Source: DASPKM01 sp035628135 (GTDB lineage Bacteria > Bacteroidota > Bacteroidia > Chitinophagales > Chitinophagaceae). From it: a DNA stretch of 64,000 nt. Within the stretch, counting starts at the first letter, position 1; each line of letters opens with the position of its first letter. The stretch spans positions 434,001-498,000 of the forward strand of contig DASPKM010000006.1 in assembly GCA_035628135.1 (NCBI GenBank), read 5' to 3'. The notes under the pieces were generated by a model. That model was not told the origin of the DNA and searched no databases. It worked only from the letters and a program-made list of their open reading frames with translations. Shown here in pieces: positions 25,553-34,332 of the stretch. The translations under genes and the position numbers were made by a program.

Positions 25553-27457
25553 TTATTCATTCGCCATGGGCTGTCCATCTACCATGTCCAGCTCCACCCG
25601 CAGGTTGCCGATGATGAATTCCTGGCGTTCCTGCGTATTCTTTCCCATAAAATATTCCAGTATCTTTTGGATGTGCGTGTCGGGCATTACCATCACGGGT
25701 TGCAACCTGATGTCTTCGCCTATGAAACCAGCGAACTCGTCGGGTGAAATTTCTCCCAATCCTTTAAAGCGCGTGATCTCTGGCTTGCTGCCCAATTTTT
25801 TCACGGCTGCCTGTTTCTCGCCTTCATCATAACAATAAATGGTTTCATGCTTATTGCGTACGCGAAAGAGCGGGGTTTCCAATATGAACACGTGCCCATT
25901 CTTTACCAGGTCGGGAAAGAATTGCAGGAAGAAGGTCATCAGCAGCAGCCGTATGTGCATGCCGTCTACATCCGCATCTGTTGCGATCACGATATTATTA
26001 TACCGCAAATCCTCCAGGCTGTCTTCTATGTTCAATGCGTGTTGCAACAGGTTGAACTCTTCGTTCTCATACACTATTTTTTTGGTTAACCCGAAGCAAT
26101 TGAGCGGTTTCCCGCGCAGGCTGAACACTGCCTGGGTTTCTACGTTGCGCGCCTTGGTAATGGAGCCGCTGGCGGAATCACCCTCGGTAATGAAGATGGT
26201 GCTTTCCTTTGCTTTTTCAAGGATCAGGTCTTTGTCTTTGCCCGTCGGCTCATCGTTGAGATGGTATTTGCAATCGCGCAATTTTTTGTTATGAAGGTTG
26301 GCCTTTTTGGCTCGTTCATTCGCCAGTTTTTTGATGCCAGCCAGTTCCTTTCTTTCCCGTTCGCTTTGCTCGATCCGCTTTTTAATGGCTTCGGCGGTAG
26401 CGGGATTTTTATGCAGGTAATTGTCGAGCTCCTTTGCAAAAAAATCGCCCAGGAACTGCTTCATCGAAGGGCCGCCTTCGAATATATTTTGTGAACCGAG
26501 CTTGGTCTTGGTCTGGCTTTCGAACACGGGTTCCACGACCCTTATGGCTATCGCGGCCACCAGGCTTTGCCTGATGTCGGCAACATCGTAATCTTTTTTA
26601 AAGAAATCGCGCACGGTTTTTACAAAGGCTTCGCGGAATGCCTGCTGGTGCGTGCCACCCTGGGTGGTATACTGGCCGTTCACAAAGCTGAAGATCTCTT
26701 CGCCATAATCATTATTATGCGTGATGGCTACCTCTATATCATCTCCCTTGAGATGGATGATGGGATAGCGGTTCTCGTCCGCATTGGTTTTGCGCGTGAG
26801 CAGGTCCAGCAATCCGTTCTTGCTTACATATTTTTTCCCATTGAAGGTGATGATCAATCCCGAATTGAGGTAGCAATAATTCCAAATGAGGTTATCGATG
26901 TATTCCTGCACGTAGTGGAAGTTGCGGAATACGTTTTCGTCGGGGATGAATGTAACGATGGTGCCATTCGGTTCGCTGGTCTTGGCCTCCTTGTATTCTT
27001 TCAGCAATATGCCTCTTTCAAATTCTGCCTGCTTCACCTTGCCTTCGCGCACGCTGGCCACTTTGAAATAATTGCTCAATGCGTTAACGGCCTTGGTGCC
27101 CACGCCGTTGAGGCCAACGCTTTTCTGGAACGCCCGGCTATCGTACTTGGCGCCGGTATTGATCTTGCTTACAACGTCTACCACCTTACCGAGGGGGATG
27201 CCGCGTCCGAAGTCGCGCACGGTAACGGTTTTGCCTTCGATGGTAATGTCAATTTGTTTTCCATAACCCATCATATGCTCGTCGATGCAGTTGTCCAGCA
27301 CTTCTTTCAGCAGCACGTAGATGCCGTCGTCGGCCGAGCTGCCGTCGCCAAGCTTGCCGATGTACATGCCGGGGCGGAGCCTGATATGTTCCCGCCAGTC
27401 GAGGCTTTTAATACTTTCCTCTGTGTATTCGAAGAGGTTTTGTTTTGCTTCTGCCAT
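25553..27457 (-). CDS. parE: DNA topoisomerase IV subunit B
   Basis: A 634-residue type IIA topoisomerase B subunit. The GHKL ATPase domain (about 1-230) shows EVLDNCIDEH, DFGRGIPLG and GLNGVGTKAVNAL. The transducer follows, then the Toprim domain with ITEGDSASGS near residue 422 and DADVDGMHIR near 490. With ParC it decatenates daughter chromosomes and relaxes supercoils using ATP. I call it ParE rather than GyrB because of length and the lack of the usual GyrB C-terminal pattern, but the two are paralogues and only a tree would settle it. No parC is adjacent. A dispersed repeat lies just upstream of the start. Confidence 0.88.
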   Translation of the reverse strand: MAEAKQNLFEYTEESIKSLDWREHIRLRPGMYIGKLGDGSSADDGIYVLLKEVLDNCIDEHMMGYGKQIDITIEGKTVTVRDFGRGIPLGKVVDVVSKINTGAKYDSRAFQKSVGLNGVGTKAVNALSNYFKVASVREGKVKQAEFERGILLKEYKEAKTSEPNGTIVTFIPDENVFRNFHYVQEYIDNLIWNYCYLNSGLIITFNGKKYVSKNGLLDLLTRKTNADENRYPIIHLKGDDIEVAITHNNDYGEEIFSFVNGQYTTQGGTHQQAFREAFVKTVRDFFKKDYDVADIRQSLVAAIAIRVVEPVFESQTKTKLGSQNIFEGGPSMKQFLGDFFAKELDNYLHKNPATAEAIKKRIEQSERERKELAGIKKLANERAKKANLHNKKLRDCKYHLNDEPTGKDKDLILEKAKESTIFITEGDSASGSITKARNVETQAVFSLRGKPLNCFGLTKKIVYENEEFNLLQHALNIEDSLEDLRYNNIVIATDADVDGMHIRLLLMTFFLQFFPDLVKNGHVFILETPLFRVRNKHETIYCYDEGEKQAAVKKLGSKPEITRFKGLGEISPDEFAGFIGEDIRLQPVMVMPDTHIQKILEYFMGKNTQERQEFIIGNLRVELDMVDGQPMANE

Positions 27458-27481
27458 AAGATATTAAGGTACAAGATGTCT

Positions 27482-27590
27482 ATGGTCATTAGGTCATTGG
27501 CCAAAGGGCTCCTTTCGGAAAATCATTGGGTCATTGGTCGGGATTTCCGGATAAGTGCCAATGATGTATTGACTAATGAGCTATTGACCA
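27482..27590. repeat. 8-bp-period inverted repeat, copy 2
   Basis: Left arm TGGTCATTAGGTCATTGG; a second forward arm ATCATTGGGTCATTGG at about 27521-27536; right arm CCAATGATG, TTGACTAATGAG, TATTGACC. The middle contains AAAGG-GCT-CCTTT, a small hairpin similar to the centre of copy 3. It occupies the 213-base gap between parE and the GldM-like gene. Confidence 0.7.
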
Positions 27591-27670
27591 GAACGCTTAA
27601 ACCCGGCAAATATAATGAAAGCGGAAATGAGGGACGATGGGGAATATTCACCGGTGGGGATAAGCCAACA

Positions 27671-28600
27671 TTACTTTGCAACCACATACCGTATTTCTCT
27701 CAATATCAGTCGAGGCGAGCCATCTGTGTCAAGATATTCAAATAAAACCGGTATAGCGTACATGCCCGGCTTCTGACGGGCTTTTAGTTTATACCTGGCA
27801 ATGCCCTCATCACCCACAGAGACTTTTACACCATCGATGGTAATTTTAGGCGACATGCTGCGCTCAAATACGCCTAGGCCAGCGACTATTTCCATTACTT
27901 CCCCCGATTGCACATACGTGCTGTTAATCGCGGCGATCGCTGCAAAGCTCTCGGCGTAAAGACCACAACCTATCACGGTCCTGCTTCTGTGAAATTCAAG
28001 AGCTTCACGCTCGGTTATTAATACATCATTTTTGAATTTTTCCAGCAACGTGCCCGCCTCGGCAACGGTGACTCCATGAAAATGTGCCGAGGCCCAGGCG
28101 TTCGCATTTGCTATTGTATCATTACCATGCTCATTACCGGGAAAAATGGCGTGGGTGATAGCGTTTAGGCGAGGGCCCCGCAAGGGCAAATTGTTTCGAA
28201 CAGTATCTTTGAAAGAACGAAGCCGCTCATATAACTTTTCCGCGTTTCTGTTTGTTTCAAAAACCTGTCGGACAAGCGAAGTGTTGTTTGGATCAGCGTT
28301 CCGGTCATCAGCATGCTCTTTCAATATATAAATAAGCGAATCAACATACTTAACAAGTTTTGCTGCTTCATTTCGTGTTGCCTTCACCTGTGGTAAAATG
28401 AATGTTAGCATCTCCATTCCGGCAGGCGTACTGCGAATGTCCAGTATCTCACTATAAATAATTTCGTTGGAAGTTGCCACGACATAGTTTGAGTTTTTAA
28501 GACTTTGCCCGACCGCCACCGCCTGCTTAGCGTTTCTTTCTTCATGGCAGGAACTAAACAGTACAAGTGCAACAATTGGAATTGATAGCGACCTTCCCAT
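27671..28600 (-). CDS. GldM-like lipoprotein lacking the usual C-terminal domains (309 aa)
   Basis: ATG at 28600 gives a short signal with LVLFSSC (Cys18), a lipoprotein-like site. About residues 25-175 resemble the first periplasmic domain of GldM. The block HFHGVTVAEAGTLLEKFKNDV near 175 and FAAIAAINSTYVQSGE near 220 match the GldM second domain, and the protein ends soon after IRYVV, where GldM would continue into two more domains. GldM is normally about 500 residues, has an N-terminal transmembrane helix, and with GldL forms the proton-driven motor of T9SS. This paralogue has lost the membrane helix and D3-D4 and gained a probable lipid anchor. It is the last gene of a three-gene operon with a HEAT protein and a membrane protein. 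The GldM relation is by pattern recognition. Confidence 0.6.
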   Translation of the reverse strand: MGRSLSIPIVALVLFSSCHEERNAKQAVAVGQSLKNSNYVVATSNEIIYSEILDIRSTPAGMEMLTFILPQVKATRNEAAKLVKYVDSLIYILKEHADDRNADPNNTSLVRQVFETNRNAEKLYERLRSFKDTVRNNLPLRGPRLNAITHAIFPGNEHGNDTIANANAWASAHFHGVTVAEAGTLLEKFKNDVLITEREALEFHRSRTVIGCGLYAESFAAIAAINSTYVQSGEVMEIVAGLGVFERSMSPKITIDGVKVSVGDEGIARYKLKARQKPGMYAIPVLFEYLDTDGSPRLILREIRYVVAK

Positions 28601-28658
28601 GATCAAAATTTCCTAATAAGTTACAATCCTGCTTATCCGAAACCTACTCATCTTCCCA

Positions 28659-28687
28659 TTTTAGCATTGATTTTGCTAAAAACCAGC
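28659..28687. promoter_or_regulatory. 29-bp palindromic element, copy 1
   Basis: Core TTTAGCA, seven bases, TGCTAAA (28660-28680), followed by AACCAGC. A near-identical 29-bp stretch (27 of 29 bases) lies at 32632-32660. It is about 60 bases upstream of the GldM-like ATG and just after the stop of the preceding gene. An operator or internal promoter element is likely. Confidence 0.55.
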
Positions 28688-28699
28688 TCGTGACCGGAC

Positions 28700-29161
28700 C
28701 TATCCCAACTGTTCTTTTTTAGGCTCCGTCCGGGTGGTGGAGAACAGGAATCCGAGCGCCGCGGTGGCCAGGCCTTGTACCGGCGTAATGAATAAGTTCG
28801 ATTTGGTGAAGACCTTTATCGAAGGCTGTGCGCTCATGGGTTCCAGTAAAATAACCAGGGCGACAATGAACAGGTAAATGATCGAGACCCAGGTAGTGAT
28901 CTTCAGGAAAAAATTGTTGACCGTTTTGTCGGCAGACTCGCCGGGCGTCAGGGCGCCTGCTCCAATTACGCCCAGCATCAGGGTTATAGTAGGAAATATC
29001 AGGGGTGAAAACCAGCCCCAAACCTGTTCTTCTATACCCTCATATTTTGTACCCAGTATGGTTTGAACGATCAATACTACGATGGGTAATGCGGACCCGA
29101 TAAACCAGATCTTTAGCAGCCGGTTGCGGGCGATGATCAAAGCTGTCCTGTTTTCTGCCAT
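28700..29161 (-). CDS. Four-helix membrane protein of unknown function (153 aa)
   Basis: Hydrophobic segments at about 15-37, 50-72, 85-108 and 120-143 suggest four membrane helices with a short cytoplasmic or periplasmic tail ending KKEQLG. No motif of a known transporter or of GldL was seen. Its ATG abuts the TAA of the HEAT-repeat gene with no spacing (stop at 29162-29164, start at 29161), which implies translational coupling. The GldM-like gene follows after 99 bases that contain the 29-bp element. It may be a membrane partner of the HEAT protein. Confidence 0.7.
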   Translation of the reverse strand: MAENRTALIIARNRLLKIWFIGSALPIVVLIVQTILGTKYEGIEEQVWGWFSPLIFPTITLMLGVIGAGALTPGESADKTVNNFFLKITTWVSIIYLFIVALVILLEPMSAQPSIKVFTKSNLFITPVQGLATAALGFLFSTTRTEPKKEQLG

Positions 29162-31528
29162 TTATTGAAGTTTGAAGGAAGAAAGATTCATTGTTTGAAA
29201 ATGATCGAAAATGCTGCGTGCATTGGCGGACGAGGTAAACTTAATAATGCCATCGGCAGATTTACCATATTCATATACCAATACATGTATCCGGTTGCCT
29301 GCAAACGGACGGGTGGCGATGTCGCTCGTTAATCCGCTTCCTCCCCTGTCGAAAAGGTTATCGTACAATCCTTCATTTGCCAGCTCTTTGCCAAATGGCG
29401 CAAGGCTGGGCTTTGAACACACGATGAAGGCAGCGCCGCGGAAATATCCCGGCTGACCGCAAAACAGCTGGTAAAAGTATTCGCCAAAACCTTTGGGCCG
29501 CAGCTTGGTGCGTGTATAGCGGTTGTCGAAGTCTATGCTGCCATTGGGTTTAAGGCGTTCCATTCTTGTTTGCAAGGCAAAACCGTTCATAAAGCTAAAG
29601 GTGCGCAGGTCGTAGTATTTGTTTTGCATCAGATCGTTTCGCAGCGTTTGGAATATATGATCGAGCGTAACATTTCCGCCGGGCATCGACTTTAATGTTG
29701 CTAATCCAAATACCGATGGGCGCGGTGGCGGGTCGGGAAATACGGGCAATGCTGCAGGTGGCGAGGGCCCTTTTTCACGGACCAAGGGTTGCAGGTCTAT
29801 ATCATATAACTGGCTCAGTTCGCTGTCCAGGCGTTGGGAAAAATAATTCTCCAGCGTAAACACGGTGTTGAATGCGTCGACTTCTTTTGCGGATGCCGCG
29901 ATATCGGTCCATGATTGGCTGGCGGCCATCTGCACGTTGAGTATCGGGTCTTTTAACAGCGTTGTAAGCGCCGCCTTAATTTCATCGGTTGCAGTATCGC
30001 AAAGGCCCAGGGCATAAGCAACATACCAACGGACCCGCTTGTCGCGGTCGTTGACAAAGCTGGTAATGATTGAAACTGCTTCCTTGTCGCGCGTATCCAG
30101 GGTGCGGTTATTTTGTTTGATGGGGTTAAATGCGCTGTCGAAATACAGTTTGCCTACAACATCAAATTCACCGGGATACCTTCGCCGGTAACTGTCCAAT
30201 TCCCACCAGGCGTATCCAAAACCTTCCGTTTTTTCCCCGCTTACCCTGAAATAGTCATGCCAGCGTTGATTGGGCTCATTCGCCATTTCCGGACTGTACA
30301 CCATCGAAAAAGGCAATTGCACGTACGTCTTATTCGATCGCAGGTGCAGGTTGATAATGGCTTTAATGGCAAGGTATCGCCGGTCTTCACTTTTGCTGGA
30401 TGCATAAGGAACCAGCAGCGGGTACAAGCTGCGTGCGGAATCGCCGATATTAGCGAGCAATACGAACAATATATCGTTGAAGTCATTTCCTTTCAATATG
30501 CTTGCAACGCTATCGCGGACCAGGTAAAAAGAATCCTTGAATGCGCTGAACTTGTTCAGTTTTGTAAAAAACACCACGTTAAAATGAAACCGGTGATCCA
30601 GGTTATCCGGCAAAGTAGTTGTTACAACCTCGCTGACAACTTCAACCGGAGCTTCCCCTTTGAGCTCCTGGTATATTTCGCCGTCTAGATATTTTTGAAA
30701 AGCAGTTGCAAGGGCGGTATCTTTTGTGCTAAGCAAGGCCACCCCTTCATTGCGTGAAAAACTGGCCGCAAGTTTGTCGAAAATAAAATGGGTGTGGAAA
30801 CCGCCCTCGATGTAATTGTCGAATAATTCTTCTATGGTTTTTATATGCTTATAATACAGGTTGAAATTATCTTTCGATACTATTATCCCCTCGAGAAGAT
30901 ACATTTTAAAATAACGCTTAATGGAGGGATACTTCGACAAATAATGCAGGGCGGTATCGCCAATGATGCGCAGGCTTAGCATGGCGCGCATGCCGGAACG
31001 GCTGAAAAAGTGCATTTCCATCCACTCCTTGTCGAGGAAGTCTTTATTCTTTTCTTTATATTCTTCAAGTGTTTCACCGTAGTCCGATACATACGGTGGT
31101 ATATTCCGCTGCATCAACTGAAACAATGGATCAACCGCCTTTGGCCCAAAAGCAGCCAGTGAAAAGATCGCCGTTGTGGCTACGGTGTCTGACTTATCAT
31201 TAAGCGTTCTTATAAGCGCAGGAATAGAAACGTGCGGATAAAATTTCTTTTCTCCTATAATATAAGCAACGCTTCTGCGGACCTCTATGTCCTTGTCAGC
31301 CAGGGCCGGCAACACTTCCGTAGTCCAGATATTTTCCGGTATGGTGCCCGAAGGAAAGTTCAATACATTTATCCTTCGCTGGTATTCATCTGTAACTGAA
31401 AGGCTTTTCTTCCAGGCGCGGATCTTTTGCTGAAGCGCGACGCCGGGTTGCGCATTCACACAAAGTACGGGGCAACATGCCAACAACACAATAATCACCC
31501 GGCGGAACCAATGATTCTGCAAATCCAT
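29162..31528 (-). CDS. Exported HEAT-repeat protein with unnamed C-terminal domain (788 aa)
   Basis: ATG at 31528 gives a signal peptide ending near VNAQPG. HEAT-like helical repeats are clear at 82-160 (LPALADKDIEVRRSVAYIIG, then IPALIRTLNDKSDTVATTAI) and again around 500-550 (LTTLLKDPILNVQMAAS). A Pro-rich linker near 600 leads to a C-terminal globular domain (about 615-788) with LRNDLMQNKYYDLRTF, NGFALQTRMERL and GQPGYFRGAAFIV. I have an impression of similar domains in uncharacterised bacterial proteins but cannot name it. First gene of the three-gene operon. Role unknown; HEAT repeats usually mediate protein contacts. Confidence 0.75.
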   Translation of the reverse strand: MDLQNHWFRRVIIVLLACCPVLCVNAQPGVALQQKIRAWKKSLSVTDEYQRRINVLNFPSGTIPENIWTTEVLPALADKDIEVRRSVAYIIGEKKFYPHVSIPALIRTLNDKSDTVATTAIFSLAAFGPKAVDPLFQLMQRNIPPYVSDYGETLEEYKEKNKDFLDKEWMEMHFFSRSGMRAMLSLRIIGDTALHYLSKYPSIKRYFKMYLLEGIIVSKDNFNLYYKHIKTIEELFDNYIEGGFHTHFIFDKLAASFSRNEGVALLSTKDTALATAFQKYLDGEIYQELKGEAPVEVVSEVVTTTLPDNLDHRFHFNVVFFTKLNKFSAFKDSFYLVRDSVASILKGNDFNDILFVLLANIGDSARSLYPLLVPYASSKSEDRRYLAIKAIINLHLRSNKTYVQLPFSMVYSPEMANEPNQRWHDYFRVSGEKTEGFGYAWWELDSYRRRYPGEFDVVGKLYFDSAFNPIKQNNRTLDTRDKEAVSIITSFVNDRDKRVRWYVAYALGLCDTATDEIKAALTTLLKDPILNVQMAASQSWTDIAASAKEVDAFNTVFTLENYFSQRLDSELSQLYDIDLQPLVREKGPSPPAALPVFPDPPPRPSVFGLATLKSMPGGNVTLDHIFQTLRNDLMQNKYYDLRTFSFMNGFALQTRMERLKPNGSIDFDNRYTRTKLRPKGFGEYFYQLFCGQPGYFRGAAFIVCSKPSLAPFGKELANEGLYDNLFDRGGSGLTSDIATRPFAGNRIHVLVYEYGKSADGIIKFTSSANARSIFDHFQTMNLSSFKLQ

Positions 31529-31717
31529 CAAAGTTTAAAGGTTAATGAGGTTAATATGCTCCTGCGAGCACTGGCAAATACGGCTTAAATATATGAATCC
31601 TGGCCGATTGCCGTCAATATAAAAACCGTATTAATACGGTAGTTGATCTATCCCATCTTTAATATTTTCCGGCATTGTTGAACATTAACCCGATTGTGAA
31701 TCATTAAATCCTGACGT

Positions 31718-32551
31718 ATGCACTATTCAAGCGCCGATCATCAAACCTACAACCAATTACCGGACGTACTCGTTGCAGACAAAAAGCTCACCAGCCTGGG
31801 AAGGACGAAAGTCCTGGACTCCCTCAGCAAAACCATCCTGAAATACAATCTGGAAAACGTAGTAGGCATCCGCCTCCTGCACAACCACAATACCATTGCT
31901 CCCGATGAAATTATGCTGGAGCAGGAAGAAATAAATGAAGCGGGAGAATACTGCCTCTCCACCATCGCCACCAATAAAAATGATGCTCACACTCAGGGCT
32001 GCGCCAATAGCTGGATGCTGGGAGCAAGAACACTGACGCCATTGGAATTTTCGGTGGACCCTGCAGTGACCACCGACTCCGGCAGCGCCATCGCCAACCA
32101 ACAGTTCCTTCGGGAATTCTACCAGGACCTCGTTACGCTGGACGCAGCGGATATTTTAGGCCCTTGCGTCATCAACCGTAGTTTTTATAAAGAAAGAATG
32201 CCTGCTGTCGCCGATGACATCCTGTTGGTGGAAACAACCGATGCGGTTAGAAAGGCCAACGTATTGCGCTTCCGCAACAGCGCGGAATACAAGCCTGAAC
32301 AATTGATCGAGACCACCTGGATGGCCACCGATCCAAAAGAGAACGAAGAAGAAAAAGAAAATGGCCCCGACAGAAAACTGGTTTTCTATTGCAGGGTGGG
32401 CCAATGCACTCCTACTTGCGCCGTAATTATTCATTGCGAAGACCAGGATGGACAGCACCTGTCTACCTCCCGGCATGAGAAGCAACTGCATTGGAAAGAA
32501 CATATAAAAACTGTGGTCCCGCCAGACCAACTGCCTCCCGCGGAAGCTTAA
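31718..32551 (+). CDS. Hypothetical protein (277 aa)
   Basis: A soluble protein without signal peptide or membrane segment. It has an acidic linker (DPKENEEEKENGPD, about 206-219) dividing an N-terminal part from a C-terminal part with a Cys cluster (FYCRVGQCTPTC). HNHN near residue 56 and the Cys residues could bind metal, but no known motif is complete. I do not recognise the family. It ends with its own terminator. The 186-base gap before it shows nothing I can name. Confidence 0.65.
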   Translation: MHYSSADHQTYNQLPDVLVADKKLTSLGRTKVLDSLSKTILKYNLENVVGIRLLHNHNTIAPDEIMLEQEEINEAGEYCLSTIATNKNDAHTQGCANSWMLGARTLTPLEFSVDPAVTTDSGSAIANQQFLREFYQDLVTLDAADILGPCVINRSFYKERMPAVADDILLVETTDAVRKANVLRFRNSAEYKPEQLIETTWMATDPKENEEEKENGPDRKLVFYCRVGQCTPTCAVIIHCEDQDGQHLSTSRHEKQLHWKEHIKTVVPPDQLPPAEA

Positions 32552-32575
32552 ATATTTTATTTGCAAGGTTTCAAG

Positions 32576-32606
32576 ACGGGTCTCCATAAATGAGACCCGT
32601 TTTTGT
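32576..32606 (+). terminator. Terminator of the 277-aa gene
   Basis: ACGGGTCTC (32576-32584), loop CATAAAT, GAGACCCGT (32592-32600), then TTTTG. Confidence 0.85.
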
Positions 32607-32631
32607 ATGTAAAAGCGCGGGTTAACTTATT

Positions 32632-32660
32632 TTTTAGCACTGATTTTGCTATAAACCAGC
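32632..32660. promoter_or_regulatory. 29-bp palindromic element, copy 2
   Basis: TTTTAGCAC, TGATTTTGCT, ATAAACCAGC in succession; it differs at only two positions from 28659-28687. It ends 33 bases before the ATG of the secreted protein gene at 32693, so a regulatory role is plausible. Confidence 0.55.
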
Positions 32661-32692
32661 CGTATTCATTGTCTCCCATTCAATCCTTCTTT

Positions 32693-33187
32693 ATGAAAAA
32701 ATACCTGGTTTTCATTTGCATTGCAGTTGCAATGGCCTCATTGGCCCAGGCCCAACTGAAAGTAAAAGCGGTTTGCCCGGAATTTTACGTAGACGTGCTG
32801 GATGGCAAGGTCAACGGACTAAAGGCGAATGCGCCGATACACGACGTACGCAACCTGTTCCCCTGCTTCACGCAATCCGAAGATGAATCGGCAACCGCCA
32901 AATGCGGCGGAGGCGTTTTCTTTAAAGACAAGGATGTTTTCTTTTACACCAGCCGCGACTACATCGAGATAGGCCCGAAATTCAAAGGGAAGATGAGCCT
33001 CCCGCTCATTGGCACCAAACGCAATAGCCTGTTCAACAAGCTTGGCAATCCCCGGCTAAAGGACGCAAGTTGGGATGCCTATCAAACCAATTACGGATTA
33101 TTGGTGCTGTATTACGACGCGGCAGGCAAGGTAAAAAAGATACAGCTTAGCACGCAGAACATCGATACACTTAGTTTGTGCGAATAA
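32693..33187 (+). CDS. Small secreted protein of unknown function (164 aa)
   Basis: ATG at 32693 gives a typical signal peptide (MKKYLVFICIAVAMASLAQAQ); the 30 codons upstream are untranslated leader that includes the 29-bp element. The mature part has four Cys and a beta-rich pattern (FYVDVLDGKVNGL, VFFYTSRDYIEIGPKF, YGLLVLYYDAAGKVKKIQ). The last segment reads like a lipoprotein/BamE-like or outer-surface beta domain, but I cannot assign a family. Confidence 0.7.
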   Translation: MKKYLVFICIAVAMASLAQAQLKVKAVCPEFYVDVLDGKVNGLKANAPIHDVRNLFPCFTQSEDESATAKCGGGVFFKDKDVFFYTSRDYIEIGPKFKGKMSLPLIGTKRNSLFNKLGNPRLKDASWDAYQTNYGLLVLYYDAAGKVKKIQLSTQNIDTLSLCE

Positions 33188-33313
33188 TGGCATTCCCCAG
33201 AATACCATCGAACGCCACACCGAAAATTCTACAGACGAGGGCAGGACCTGGAATCATTTTGCAATCAGCACCCTGAGCCGGACCAGGTAATTTTTTACTT
33301 CTTACCTTCCGGT

Positions 33314-33892
33314 ATGGCTGTATCTTCTCTGGAACTTAAAACGTACTATGCCCGCAACCGCAAGGCATGGCGGGCATGGTTGCTAAAGCATCACGCCAAA
33401 TCGCCGGGCGTATGGTTGATCTATTATAAAAAAGAAAGCGGCAAGCCGCGTGTTGAATACGCCGATGCGGTAGAGGAAGCGCTTTGCTTCGGGTGGATCG
33501 ACAGTACCATGCGGCCATTGGACGAGGATAGGTATATGCAGCGGTTTACGCCCCGCAAACCCAAAAGCGTGTGGTCGGCGCTCAATAAATCGAGGATTGA
33601 AAAGTTAATGGGCCAAGGATTGATGATGCCGGCCGGACTGGAAGCCATTGACACTGCAAAAAAGAACGGGTCGTGGACGAGCATAGATCACGTTGAAAAT
33701 CTCGAGATGCCCGCAGCGCTTACCAGGGCATTGAATAAAAACAAGGCCGCGCTCAAACACTTTAACCAGGCCAGCCGCACTTACCGCAAGCAGGTTTTGT
33801 ACCGCATCAACAGCGCAAAGCTTCCTGAAACCCGGGCCCGCCGCATTGCGGAAATGGTAAAGATGATGGGCGAGGGCAAGAAGATATTTTAA
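33314..33892 (+). CDS. YdeI/OmpD-associated family protein
   Basis: A 192-residue soluble protein. AWLLKHHAKSPGVWLIYYKK, the YADAVEEALCFGWIDST block and RFTPRKPKSVWSALN are the hallmarks of the YdeI/OmdA family, and the C-terminal RKQVLYRINSAKLPETRARRIAEMVKMMGEG also fits. Family members have been linked to resistance to some cationic peptides and to bacteriocin protection, with no known enzyme activity. It stands alone, 126 bases after the preceding gene. Confidence 0.88.
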   Translation: MAVSSLELKTYYARNRKAWRAWLLKHHAKSPGVWLIYYKKESGKPRVEYADAVEEALCFGWIDSTMRPLDEDRYMQRFTPRKPKSVWSALNKSRIEKLMGQGLMMPAGLEAIDTAKKNGSWTSIDHVENLEMPAALTRALNKNKAALKHFNQASRTYRKQVLYRINSAKLPETRARRIAEMVKMMGEGKKIF

Positions 33893-34014
33893 GACCCCCG
33901 AAAGTTGAAGAGACCGGTCTGCCTGCCGCTCATCCTTTTGTTTTGATTTTTTGCGCTCCGGTTTTTGAATTTTTCCTCGGAATCTTCGTATCTTATGTTT
34001 CTAAATTCCGGGTT

Positions 34015-34179
34015 ATGAAGAAAGTTATTACCGCCGCCGTATTAGTTGCGTTTGCAGGAGCAGTTGCATTTGCAAGCCTGAACACAAAAGACAGCACCAA
34101 GAAAGACGTGAAACAAAAACAGGAGCAGAAGGAAACCAAAAAGAAAAAAGAATGTAAGAGAACATGCCTGTTCTCTTAA
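34015..34179 (+). CDS. Tiny exported Lys-rich protein (54 aa)
   Basis: From ATG 34015 the first 21 residues are a signal peptide (MKKVITAAVLVAFAGAVAFAS). The mature peptide of about 33 residues is very basic (KKDVKQKQEQKETKKKKECKRTC) and ends with two Cys. It is far shorter than the frame starting at 33943. A clear terminator follows, so it is a genuine small transcription unit. Function unknown; it could be a periplasmic chelator-like or antimicrobial-like peptide. Confidence 0.6.
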   Translation: MKKVITAAVLVAFAGAVAFASLNTKDSTKKDVKQKQEQKETKKKKECKRTCLFS

Positions 34180-34190
34180 ACAAATCGTTG

Positions 34191-34215
34191 AAAGCCCCTT
34201 AGCGGGGCTTTTTTA
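34191..34215 (+). terminator. Terminator of the 54-aa gene
   Basis: AAGCCCC, loop TTAGC, GGGGCTT, then TTTTTA. Confidence 0.85.
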
Positions 34216-34332
34216 TTATCGGGCCTTTTTATTTGCATTCAAGTCTGCTTATTACTACCTTTAGTTCCCCGTAATAATTTATTACCGTACAATTTATTAG
34301 TCATTCATTAGTTTACTTCAAAACTGATTGTT

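Noticed and set aside
26567..27745. 392-aa plus-strand frame inside parE
   Set aside because: Antisense shadow; parE has all its conserved motifs on the other strand.
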